Source: Candidatus Bathyarchaeota archaeon (GTDB lineage: Archaea > Thermoproteota > Bathyarchaeia > Bathyarchaeales > UBA233). Taken from it: a stretch of 35,474 nucleotides of DNA. The stretch covers positions 1-35,474 of the forward strand of contig SMYP01000120.1 in NCBI GenBank assembly GCA_007050895.1. Reading direction: 5' to 3'. Positions within the stretch are counted from its first letter, which is position 1. Each line of letters opens with the position of its first letter. The notes under the pieces are model-generated. The model did not search any database and had not been told where the DNA came from. It saw only the letters and a list, made by a program, of their open reading frames with translations. Both the position numbers and the translations under genes were made by a program. This document shows, one piece after another, positions 1 through 7,317 of the stretch.

Positions 1-138
1 TTACTTCCTCAGCAAAAAAGAGATATGGAACTAACCATGATCTGGCTGTTATTCATTATGAGTGTGCTTGCTTTCGGTGGAATTTCTTTTAATCCCATGC
101 ACGTTCTGGATGGTTGGACAAGAGTTTTGGGTTTCTAG
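1..138 (+). CDS. C-terminal end of an unidentified membrane protein (5' truncated by window)
   Basis: The frame starting at base 1 is open to a TAG at 136-138, giving 45 residues with one hydrophobic stretch (WLLFIMSVLAFGGISF) that looks like a final membrane helix. The tail FNPMHVLDGWTR faintly recalls the NPxxxLDG motif of site-2 proteases. The protein ends about ten residues later, where those enzymes usually continue, so I do not assign a family. The start lies outside the window. The reading frame is short and could be fortuitous. Confidence 0.4.
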   Translation, partial: LLPQQKRDMELTMIWLLFIMSVLAFGGISFNPMHVLDGWTRVLGF

Positions 139-139
139 T

Positions 140-165
140 ACTTTCATTAATTTAGATTATTAGGC
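140..165 (+). promoter_or_regulatory. possible TATA region for priS-gins51
   Basis: The A/T-rich stretch around 147-162 lies 20-30 nt before the TTG at 181. That would fit a nearly leaderless transcript from that start. A purine-rich Shine-Dalgarno-like GAGAGGG at 223-229 alternatively supports initiation at the GTG at 235. Confidence 0.3.
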
Positions 166-180
166 TGTTAATGGTTAAAT

Positions 181-1473
181 TTGAGAATAAGACATCATCT
201 AATTGGCAAACAAGCGGTAGCTGAGAGGGTAACTGTGTCTTCGAGAGATTTCGTTTATGAACATTTTTCTGATTTTTACAGTTCCCCCTCCACAGTTATT
301 CCTTCCCCCGTTTCTCTTGGTCAGAGAGAACTTGGTTTTCTCCTCTTTAAGGAAAGAGTAATGTTGCGGCATAAGTTTTTTGCCCGGATCAGTGATCTCA
401 AGTTTTTTATCAGCGAAACAGTGCCTTCAGATGTTTACCATTCTTGTGCCTATTACGAAAATCCTTCAGCCGATATGGATCAGAAGGGTTGGCTTGGAGC
501 TGACCTTGTATTTGACATAGATGCTGATCATATTCCAACATCTTGTAAAAAGATTCATGATGAATGGACCTGTACCAGCATCGAGTGCCACTTCAGCGGG
601 AAAGGCGTTATTCCCGAAACTTGTCCTGCCTGTGGCGGTCGAAAGTTTGAAACTAAGACTTGGCCTTGTGACCTCTGTTTAGAATCAGCCAAAGACGAAA
701 CCGCAAAGCTAATAGACATATTGGAGAAAGATTTTGGTTTTTCCAATAATGAAATCAGAGTGTTTTTTTCTGGTCATCGTGGCTACCACGTTCACATTGA
801 GAACGAAGACATTAAGACACTGGATACTGTCGCTCGTAAGGAAATCGTTGATTATGTTTTTGGTTTGGGTTTAACAATATCAAGCAACAAGGGAAAAGGC
901 GGGTCTGGGCGTAGACGTGCTACTCACGAATTCAGTTTGCATGATTTTGGCTGGAACAAACGCCTCAAATTTGGCCTTCAAAAATTTCTTCTTAATGCCA
1001 CAAAGGAAGATTTGAAAAACGCTGGAGTTATAGGCAAATCAGCAGCCGAGATACTGGAAAATAAAGAGCTAATTGTCAACCGTTGCGTGGAAGACGGTCG
1101 ATGGGACAGCATCAAAGGTGTCGGAGTTACAACGTGGAAAAAACTGACTGAACACGTAAAAGTTCTTGAATCTTCGAGTATTGATACGGTTGTTACCACG
1201 GACACGCATCGCTTGATCAGGATGAACGGGACTTTGCATGGTAAGACGGGGTTAAAAAAAGTCGAGTTTGCGCTTAGTGGTCTTGAAGATTTTGATCCTT
1301 TCAAAGAGGCAGTAGCTTTTAAAGGTGGCGCAGTGAAATTGTTTGTCTCTGATGCACCAGAATTCAGGTTAGGTGGAAACGTGTTTGGTCCTTACAAGCG
1401 CAAAACGGTAGAACTTCCTACTGTTGCGGCCGTACTGCTTATCTGCAAGGGCAGAGCAGAGGTGGCAAAATAG
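181..1473 (+). CDS. priS: DNA primase small (catalytic) subunit PriS
   Basis: This is the catalytic subunit of the archaeal/eukaryotic-type primase, which makes RNA or DNA primers at the fork together with PriL (not in this window). The metal-binding acidic motif FDIDAD sits at residues 111-116 and the nucleotide-binding motif SGHRGYH at 197-203. A Cys-rich insertion (Cys122, 131, 136, 148, 151, 163, 166) matches the zinc-binding knob. The 430-residue length is within or slightly above the usual range. The TTG at 181 is the longest start. A GTG at 235 has a good SD (GAGAGGG, 5-nt gap) and would remove 18 poorly conserved residues, so it may be the true start. The gins51 start codon follows after 2 nt, with its SD-like GAGGTGG inside the end of priS, so the two genes are co-transcribed. 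Confidence 0.95.
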   Translation: MRIRHHLIGKQAVAERVTVSSRDFVYEHFSDFYSSPSTVIPSPVSLGQRELGFLLFKERVMLRHKFFARISDLKFFISETVPSDVYHSCAYYENPSADMDQKGWLGADLVFDIDADHIPTSCKKIHDEWTCTSIECHFSGKGVIPETCPACGGRKFETKTWPCDLCLESAKDETAKLIDILEKDFGFSNNEIRVFFSGHRGYHVHIENEDIKTLDTVARKEIVDYVFGLGLTISSNKGKGGSGRRRATHEFSLHDFGWNKRLKFGLQKFLLNATKEDLKNAGVIGKSAAEILENKELIVNRCVEDGRWDSIKGVGVTTWKKLTEHVKVLESSSIDTVVTTDTHRLIRMNGTLHGKTGLKKVEFALSGLEDFDPFKEAVAFKGGAVKLFVSDAPEFRLGGNVFGPYKRKTVELPTVAAVLLICKGRAEVAK

Positions 1474-1475
1474 GC

Positions 1476-2036
1476 ATGTACGATGAACTTTATGCTGCGT
1501 GGCGGTTTGACCTCGAAAACACTGCGCTGGGTGGTTTGCCTTCTGACTTTTACGCTCGTGCCGCCGATTACCTGCGAAGTATTGATGAAGAAGCTCGGAT
1601 GATGGATAAAAAAGACCTTAAGTCAACACTTCTTGAGCACGAGTTATTGCGGGTCAAGTGTATGCTTAAAGAGTTGATTTGGACGCGATACAAAAAACTG
1701 GTTTCAATTATCAAAGAAAGCAAAAAACTGCCTTCAGATTTCTTAACGGATGAAGAAGAATCGTTGTGCAGAAGCTACCTCTCTTTCACAGAATCATATC
1801 AAAAGTTCGCTGACAATCTATTGCGCTGTCAGGTTTCCGCTCAAGTTCCAGAAATACCTGCAAAGAAAGTCCGCAAAAGAGTTGCCCTAAGATTTCTTAA
1901 AGCTGTTCCCGCGGTAATCGGTGCTGACATGAACACTTATGGTCCTTTCTTGGCTGAAGACGTTGCGTCCCTGCCTGTGGAAAACGCTAAGATACTGGTT
2001 AAGCAAGGTTTGGCCGAAAAGATCGAGCTTCCCTAA
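1476..2036 (+). CDS. gins51: GINS complex subunit Gins51 (Gins15)
   Basis: The GINS tetramer bridges MCM and GAN/RecJ in the archaeal CMG-like helicase. The protein has the Gins51 order: an alpha-helical A domain (about 1-120), then a small C-terminal B domain (about 133-186, beginning KVRKRVALRFLKAVPAVIG and including GPFLAEDVASLP). The 186-residue length is normal for the family. It is directly downstream of priS, an arrangement also known from Sulfolobales, and the priS end supplies its ribosome-binding site. Its partner gins23, with the opposite domain order, is beside mcm at 22596. It ends 5 nt from the stop of the convergent archaeosortase gene. Confidence 0.88.
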   Translation: MYDELYAAWRFDLENTALGGLPSDFYARAADYLRSIDEEARMMDKKDLKSTLLEHELLRVKCMLKELIWTRYKKLVSIIKESKKLPSDFLTDEEESLCRSYLSFTESYQKFADNLLRCQVSAQVPEIPAKKVRKRVALRFLKAVPAVIGADMNTYGPFLAEDVASLPVENAKILVKQGLAEKIELP

Positions 2037-2041
2037 ACTCC

Positions 2042-3079
2042 TCAGGCTATTTTTATACCCCTTTTATTTGCGATTTCAAGCCAGAGCCTTCGACTTCCGA
2101 GAATTATCAAGGGATAGCACACAATCCATGCGATAGAATACAATGGACCATAATACAAGTGGAATAGCTGAACGTTTCCACCATTAATTCCTATCGTGAA
2201 GATTGCAGCAATTCTCAGGATGTTGATGAGGTAGGTGACTGAGGCGCCGACTGCGAAATAGGCTGCTTTTGCTTTCCAGCTCATTGGCAATCTTTTCAAG
2301 AACAGCAGTACTACAATGGTGAATATGAGTAGACTTTCAATTCCTGCACAAGGCCATGCTATGTCAAAAGTCGCTGTCCGCAAGGGATTAACTGGATCTG
2401 TTGCGATCAGACGAGGCATCATACTTGCGGTTGATAAGCTAGTTTGGTAGCCTATCAAGTTCAGCACGTTGGCGGCAAGCGTGGCTGTAGTTGGCACGAG
2501 TAGCTGGAATGGTGTGAATTGCCCGTGAGGGAAAACATTGTCTATTGTATACAGTGAACCGACTATGCCGAGGAAGAAAGCTGGAACTGAGAAATCCTTA
2601 AGCCCTTTTTTCCCAAACTGCAGGAAAATCATCAAGCAAAAAAACACTGCGAAGGCAAGGTATTCAGTTGAAAGCGCCATCGACTCCGACCATGTTATGC
2701 CGATTTGCTGACTAGCTTCAACAATAGCACTGTTTAATCCCAAATAGTTAGCCAACACCACATACATCGTAGGAAGAAGGAGTGTTGCCAAGAAGCTGAG
2801 AGTTTTGGCTGAAGTGAGGTTTTCCATCTTGTTTGGTTGGATTGTTTCCCAACTGAGAATTAATTCTAAAGCTATGAGCCACATGAAAAAAAGTTGAAAA
2901 GTTCTTCCTTTCCACATCAACTCAAACGATCCTGCGTCAAGCAAATACAACCACAAAAGCGGCACGACAAAAGCCATTAAAGGCAGTGCCTTCGTTAGCG
3001 CATTCTTTTGCTTTTTAAGGAACGAAATAAAAACTTCCATTATTTTGTCCAACTCAAAGCGACAATAATAACGGTGCAT
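2042..3079 (-). CDS. archaeosortase/exosortase family transpeptidase-like membrane protein
   Basis: This is a polytopic membrane protein of 345 residues with the exosortase/archaeosortase catalytic triad. Cys244 lies in WPCAGIESL, Arg289 in LINILRI and His307 in FHLYYG, each at the edge of a hydrophobic segment. The family cleaves C-terminal sorting signals (PGF-, PEF- or VPXXX-CTERM) and attaches the protein to a membrane lipid. The N-terminal extension before the core (residues 1-200, several helices) is long. ATG 3079 has no SD and a TATA-like CTATATAG lies about 40 nt upstream, so the transcript could be nearly leaderless. Residue 14 (Met) is an alternative start. Two proteins at 30155 and 31206 carry possible target tails. 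The subfamily (ArtA-E) cannot be fixed by eye. Confidence 0.85.
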   Translation of the reverse strand: MHRYYCRFELDKIMEVFISFLKKQKNALTKALPLMAFVVPLLWLYLLDAGSFELMWKGRTFQLFFMWLIALELILSWETIQPNKMENLTSAKTLSFLATLLLPTMYVVLANYLGLNSAIVEASQQIGITWSESMALSTEYLAFAVFFCLMIFLQFGKKGLKDFSVPAFFLGIVGSLYTIDNVFPHGQFTPFQLLVPTTATLAANVLNLIGYQTSLSTASMMPRLIATDPVNPLRTATFDIAWPCAGIESLLIFTIVVLLFLKRLPMSWKAKAAYFAVGASVTYLINILRIAAIFTIGINGGNVQLFHLYYGPLYSIAWIVCYPLIILGSRRLWLEIANKRGIKIA

Positions 3080-3117
3080 AATTGTTTAAAAAAGGATGTG
3101 CATTCAGCTCGCAGGGT

Positions 3118-3127
3118 TCTATATAGG
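3118..3127 (-). promoter_or_regulatory. TATA-like box for archaeosortase gene
   Basis: On the minus strand the region reads CCTATATAGA, about 40 nt upstream of the ATG at 3079. It is the only strong TATA-like element close to the gene. A second A/T-rich stretch lies farther upstream near 3190-3205. Confidence 0.4.
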
Positions 3128-3225
3128 TTAAGCAGAAAAGAAAATGTGATCAGGAAATTGTGTTTCACAAAGTACTTGACAGTCAAGCTGTAATTTTATA
3201 TTATTGTGAATCGAGCTGTCTGGTG

Positions 3226-4488
3226 TTATTCTCGAAGAAACTCGAGTTTTCGAAGTATTTTCTTAAATTCTTCTTCTTTCAATGAGGCTCTTCTTCCGTT
3301 CGCGTAGATTTCTTTCACTTTCTCCACAACTGTCATGAGGTTTTTCTCGTTTGGAGTATTTCCTGTGATTTCTTTTATTTTATGCTTAATTATGCCCTTT
3401 CCAGACTGTTTTCCTATTGTTAGACGCCGCGTATTGCCAACAAGTTCCGGCGGATAGGGCTCATAAGTCCATGGATCATTCAAAACCCCATGCGTATGGA
3501 TTCCTGACTCATGTGCAAAACCGTAGTCGCCAACTATCGCTTTGTTGGGTGGAACTACGTAACCCGTGGCTTTGCCTATGAAATCCGCTGTCTCCTTGAG
3601 CTTCGCGGTCTTTCCCTCGAACTTTTTCACCCCGTAGTGCAAATACATGTTTAGAAGTACCTTCTCTGTCTCCGCATTTCCAGCTCTTTCCCCTATTCCA
3701 AGGAATGTGGTGCTCGCATAAATCTTGCTCCATACGCCAGATGCTGCCCGAATGGCTGCCATAGTATTTTCAACGGCGTTTCCAAAATCGTCATGAGCGT
3801 GAATTTCAATAGCCTCGATCTTAGTCTCGTTCTTAATTGCACAAACCTTGGCAGGAATACCGCTTGGCAAAGGCGCGTCTGCATCTGAAAGCCCAATTCC
3901 AACTGTGTCACAAACACGGTAGCACTCAGCTCCAGCCTCTGCAACAGCGTTGACAAGTTGCTTCTCAAAATTCCAATCTGCACGGCTACTGTCTTCACCG
4001 TGAACAAACACTCTCAGTCCATGAGTCTTAGCTGCATACTCCACAACATCAACCAAATTTGCAAGGATCCCCTCGCGAGTTCTCTCAGGCCACTTAGCCC
4101 GAAAATGAATATCCGAAACCGGATGCGAGATGCCTACTTCGTTGAAACCACAATTCAGAGCACTGTCAACATCTTCGACAACTGCACGACACCAACCCGC
4201 CACCCTCATATTCAAATTCAAGTCTTGAATAAGCTTCACGGCTTTCTTGTCCGGCTCCTGATAATGGAATACCTCAATTCTTTCCACGCCTGACTCGCTT
4301 AGAAGCTGAGCTATTTTCGCAGCTTCCTTGGGTCCAACAGCTAAGCCAGGCATTTGAATTCCGTCTCGAAGAGTAGTGTCATCAATTACCGGCTCAGTTC
4401 TTAATCCCAATTTAAAATAAAAATCGTCTATTTCCAATTTACACGACTCTGCCAGTTTTACATTCTGCCCTGTGGAAACGCAACTCAT
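3226..4488 (-). CDS. citrate/homocitrate/2-isopropylmalate synthase-family protein (DRE-TIM metallolyase)
   Basis: The enzyme condenses acetyl-CoA with a 2-oxo acid. The signature DDTTLRDG is at residues 36-43, with catalytic Arg41 and metal-binding Asp37. The metal-binding HAHDDFGN is at 230-237, a GIGERAGNA motif follows, and HESGIHTHG is in the C-terminal half. At 420 residues it lacks the C-terminal allosteric LeuA regulatory domain of typical 2-isopropylmalate synthases. The loop after the first motif (GIQMPGLAV) differs from the usual GEQxPG of LeuA. It could therefore be homocitrate, citramalate, Re-citrate or isopropylmalate synthase; substrate cannot be told from sequence alone. It is monocistronic, and a TATA-like ACATTTATC about 25 nt before the ATG suggests a leaderless mRNA. 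Confidence 0.85.
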   Translation of the reverse strand: MSCVSTGQNVKLAESCKLEIDDFYFKLGLRTEPVIDDTTLRDGIQMPGLAVGPKEAAKIAQLLSESGVERIEVFHYQEPDKKAVKLIQDLNLNMRVAGWCRAVVEDVDSALNCGFNEVGISHPVSDIHFRAKWPERTREGILANLVDVVEYAAKTHGLRVFVHGEDSSRADWNFEKQLVNAVAEAGAECYRVCDTVGIGLSDADAPLPSGIPAKVCAIKNETKIEAIEIHAHDDFGNAVENTMAAIRAASGVWSKIYASTTFLGIGERAGNAETEKVLLNMYLHYGVKKFEGKTAKLKETADFIGKATGYVVPPNKAIVGDYGFAHESGIHTHGVLNDPWTYEPYPPELVGNTRRLTIGKQSGKGIIKHKIKEITGNTPNEKNLMTVVEKVKEIYANGRRASLKEEEFKKILRKLEFLRE

Positions 4489-4810
4489 ACAAGTGCTTTC
4501 TCTACATTGATAAATGTTTCTGGACCTTTTATGAAAGATTAACTAATAAAAAACGTTACTTTAACGATATTTAAATTATCTTTACGTAAACTTCAATTTT
4601 ATTTTAAAAGCCCCCCTTCAACCTCCATCAATCCCATGGAAAGGAAGAAATAGAACACTAGAAAAATCTCACAAATCCAACGATTAGAACACAGTCAAAG
4701 AAACGCCTAAGCTACCTCCAAACAAGTTGCTTAGCTCTTCAACGTAACTGTTTATATTAAAACGTGCAGATAATATAAAAAACCGAAAAAGGTGACATTC
4801 ACTGAAAGCT
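4489..4810. other. divergent intergenic region, 322 nt
   Basis: This region separates the minus-strand synthase gene from the plus-strand nucleotide-sugar operon. It holds the two promoters, namely a TATA-like element near 4507-4516 for the minus gene and TTTATATTA at 4751-4759 for the plus operon. The rest is A/T-rich sequence without an ORF of note. I see no tRNA, hairpin of note or repeat. The C-run at about 4609-4617 is unexplained. Confidence 0.5.
4751..4759 (+). promoter_or_regulatory. TATA box for nucleotide-sugar operon
   Basis: TTTATATTA lies about 30 nt before an SD-like GGTGA (4791-4795). Transcription would start near 4780, giving a leader of about 20-30 nt. Confidence 0.5.
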
Positions 4811-5890
4811 ATGATACTTGCCGGCGGATTCGGCACCAGATTAAGACCACTAAGTTGTACAAGACCCAAAACTCTTTTCCCCATCGTTAACAAACCTTTG
4901 CTTCAGTGGATATACGAAAGAATTTCTAAAGACAATATCCAAGAGGCTATACTCGCGGTTAACGGATTAACAGCGTTCTACATAAAAAAACAGAAAATCC
5001 CAAAACGCGGTTTAATCGTCAAATACTCCATTGATCCGCCGAAAACGCCTTTGGGAACAGGTGGACCCATAAGAAACGCTGAAAGACTCATTGGTCACTC
5101 CGAACCTTTTTTGGTTTTGAATGGCGACATATTCGCGGAGTTGAGTTACGCGGCGATTCTGGATGCTCATGGAAAAAACAATGCGTTAGCTACCATAGCC
5201 CTATGTGAAGTTGAAGATCCAACCAGATACGGAGTTGCGGAATTAGCAGAGAAAAACCGAATAAAAAACTTCATAGAGAAACCAGCAAAAGGTACCGCAC
5301 CAACTAACCTCATAAATGCCGGAATTTATGTCCTAAGTCCAGATATCTTCAGCTACATCCCAAAAGGAAAACCAGTTTCGATGGAGCGCGAAGTATTTCC
5401 AAAACTAGTTGAAGAAGGAAAACTTTATGGCCACGTTATCAAAGGCTTGTGGATGGACATAGGCAAACCAGAAGAATATTTACAAGCAAACAAAATCCTC
5501 TTAAACAATCTTGCCAAAACACGGAAAATCAAAAGCAACGATAAGTTCGAGTTTAGGAACCCCGTAGAAATTGATAAGGGCGTCAAAATAGGAGCGAAAT
5601 CAGTCATAGGTCCTTACGCCATCTTAGGCAAAAACACAATTGTCGGAAAAAACGTGCAGATTAGCAATTCAGTAATCTTACCTGATGTAAAAATAGATGA
5701 TTCCGTTTCAATAGATGGAGCAATAATAGGCGAAGGCGTAATAATCGGAAAAGAAGTCAAAATAGGAAAAGGCTGCATAATAGGCGACCAAGTAAAAATC
5801 AGAGACAAAATCTCCCTTGCACTTAAAACCACTGTCTGTCCAGCCAAAGAAGTCTCCAAAGACATATTAAAAACCAAAATTATCTGTTAA
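4811..5890 (+). CDS. sugar-1-phosphate nucleotidylyltransferase with C-terminal hexapeptide repeats (GDP-mannose pyrophosphorylase-like)
   Basis: The protein makes an NDP-sugar from NTP and a sugar-1-phosphate. The nucleotide-binding signature GGFGTRLRPLS is near the N terminus, followed by RPKTLFPI, the VLNGDIF metal-site motif, FIEKP and NAGIYVL. From about residue 250 it has isoleucine-rich left-handed beta-helix repeats (KIGAKSVIGPYAILGKNTIV and similar). This layout fits mannose-1-phosphate guanylyltransferase or the archaeal GlcNAc-1-P uridylyltransferase group; NTP and sugar specificity are not readable. ATG 4811 is the conservative start. A CTG at 4802 gives the family-typical MKAMILAGG and sits 6 nt from the SD GGTGA, so it may be the true start. 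It heads the operon; the mutase follows. Confidence 0.88.
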   Translation: MILAGGFGTRLRPLSCTRPKTLFPIVNKPLLQWIYERISKDNIQEAILAVNGLTAFYIKKQKIPKRGLIVKYSIDPPKTPLGTGGPIRNAERLIGHSEPFLVLNGDIFAELSYAAILDAHGKNNALATIALCEVEDPTRYGVAELAEKNRIKNFIEKPAKGTAPTNLINAGIYVLSPDIFSYIPKGKPVSMEREVFPKLVEEGKLYGHVIKGLWMDIGKPEEYLQANKILLNNLAKTRKIKSNDKFEFRNPVEIDKGVKIGAKSVIGPYAILGKNTIVGKNVQISNSVILPDVKIDDSVSIDGAIIGEGVIIGKEVKIGKGCIIGDQVKIRDKISLALKTTVCPAKEVSKDILKTKIIC

Positions 5891-5894
5891 AAGC

Positions 5895-5903
5895 GGGAGA
5901 TGA
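5895..5903 (+). promoter_or_regulatory. Shine-Dalgarno that decides the phosphohexomutase start
   Basis: GGGAGATGA matches the archaeal GGAGGTGA consensus in most positions. It lies a few bases upstream of an ATA codon (5908), after which the reading frame encodes the conserved family N terminus. No ATG, GTG or TTG exists in frame between the previous stop and 5977. Confidence 0.5.
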
Positions 5904-5907
5904 GAAG

Positions 5908-7275
5908 ATAAGCTCAAGAAAGCTATTTGGGACAAACGGTATCCGTGGCCTCGCTAACAAAGAATTAACTCCAGAAATGGTCATAAAAATTGGCTCAGCA
6001 ATCGGGACATTCTTTGAAAGGAAAAATTTGCTCGTAGGTCATGACGCTAGAACCAGTGGTCCAATGTTTGCCAAAGCAGTTATTGCAGGCTTGACAGCCA
6101 CAGGTTGCACCGTATTTTTTTCTGGAATGGCTTCTACGCCAGCTCTCCAGTTTGCAGTGAAAAATCACTGTATGGATGGTGGAGTCATAATCACAGCTTC
6201 GCACAATCCGCCTGAATATAACGGCATAAAAGTCATCTGGAAAGACGGTATAGAGATTTCTCACGAGCAAGAAATCGAAATAGAAAACATTTACTTCGAA
6301 GACAAGCCAGTTTTCGCTGAATGGAATAAACTTGGATCAAAACACGAATTAGCGGATGTGAACGAAGAGTACATTGAAGCTGTAAAGAAACATGTGAATA
6401 TTCCTGAAATAGCAGAAAAGAAATATCATGTTGTTATAGACGCTGCGAACAGCGTAGGTGGCTTGGCAACGCCACGGCTGTTGCGAGAACTGGGTTGCAA
6501 GGTCACGACCATAAACGCTAACATTGACGGGACTTTTCCGGGCAGAATGCCAGAACCCCGTCCAGAAAACCTGCAAGATATGGCTTCAACCGTGAAGGCT
6601 GTGGGCGCAGATTTAGGCGTGGCTTTCGACGGTGATGCTGACAGATCTATATTTGTCGACGAAAACGGTGAGATTTACTGGGGAGACAAAACTTTTGCGG
6701 TTATCGAAAAACAGTTTCTTATCGAAAATCCTAATGCAAAGATTGTTACACCTGTGAGCTCTTCGACCCTTATCAAGGATGTCGCTGAGGCTTACAGAGG
6801 CGAGATTGTTTTGACTAAAGTGGGTAGTGTAACGGTTTCGCAGACTATGAAAGAAGTAAAAGCCAAATTGGGCGGAGAAGAAAATGGCGGAGTTTTTTAT
6901 GGGCCTCATCAAGCAGTCCGTGATGGAGCCATGACAACTGCCTTGCTTTTGGGTATTATGGCTAAGACAGGAAAGATGCTTTCGAAGCTTATCGCCGAGC
7001 AACCGCAGTATTTCATCGAAAAGGGAAAGGTTGAATGTTCAGACGACAAGAAAGAAAAGGTTAACAAGAAGTTGCTTGAGCTGGTGACGGGCGCGAACGT
7101 TAGCACCATCGATGGCGTGAAAATCTGGTTTGAAGATAAAAGTGCCATTCTCGTAAGACCCAGCGGAACTGAACCCACTTACAGGCTATACGCAGAAGCA
7201 AAAAATCAAGAAAAAGCATTAAAGTTAGTCAAGGACTACACTATAATGCTCAAAAAGATTATTGCTACGATTTAA
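5908..7275 (+). CDS. phosphoglucosamine mutase / phosphomannomutase family protein
   Basis: This alpha-D-phosphohexomutase interconverts hexose-6- and hexose-1-phosphates, supplying substrate for the upstream nucleotidylyltransferase. The catalytic phosphoserine loop is TASHNP (Ser at about residue 98 from this start). The metal loop is DGDADRS (about 241-247), the sugar loop GGEENGG and the phosphate loop RPSGTEPTYR near the C terminus. The first in-frame ATG (5977) would delete the conserved KLFGTNGIRG N terminus, which is clearly encoded upstream. I therefore place the start at ATA 5908, giving 455 residues, the normal family length. A CTG at 5884 or a sequencing error are alternatives. 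It is 17 nt after the preceding gene. Whether it acts on glucosamine- or mannose-phosphate is not decidable. Confidence 0.85.
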   Translation: MSSRKLFGTNGIRGLANKELTPEMVIKIGSAIGTFFERKNLLVGHDARTSGPMFAKAVIAGLTATGCTVFFSGMASTPALQFAVKNHCMDGGVIITASHNPPEYNGIKVIWKDGIEISHEQEIEIENIYFEDKPVFAEWNKLGSKHELADVNEEYIEAVKKHVNIPEIAEKKYHVVIDAANSVGGLATPRLLRELGCKVTTINANIDGTFPGRMPEPRPENLQDMASTVKAVGADLGVAFDGDADRSIFVDENGEIYWGDKTFAVIEKQFLIENPNAKIVTPVSSSTLIKDVAEAYRGEIVLTKVGSVTVSQTMKEVKAKLGGEENGGVFYGPHQAVRDGAMTTALLLGIMAKTGKMLSKLIAEQPQYFIEKGKVECSDDKKEKVNKKLLELVTGANVSTIDGVKIWFEDKSAILVRPSGTEPTYRLYAEAKNQEKALKLVKDYTIMLKKIIATI

Positions 7276-7317
7276 CTGTCCACAACGGTTGCATTTGAGC
7301 ATGGGGAACAATTGTTC

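Noticed and set aside
1..138. site-2 protease (M50) C terminus
   Set aside because: Only the short FNPMHVLDG string is suggestive; it ends ten residues later and no other motif is in the window.
1939..2136. 65-codon plus-strand ORF overlapping the end of gins51
   Set aside because: It is out of frame with gins51, has biased composition and crosses into the convergent archaeosortase gene; no SD or family similarity.
3008..3193. 61-codon plus-strand ORF over the archaeosortase start
   Set aside because: Antisense shadow of the 5' end and promoter of that gene, without similarity or SD.
6613..7002. 129-codon minus-strand ORF opposite the phosphohexomutase
   Set aside because: Shadow of a conserved coding region, with no promoter or SD.
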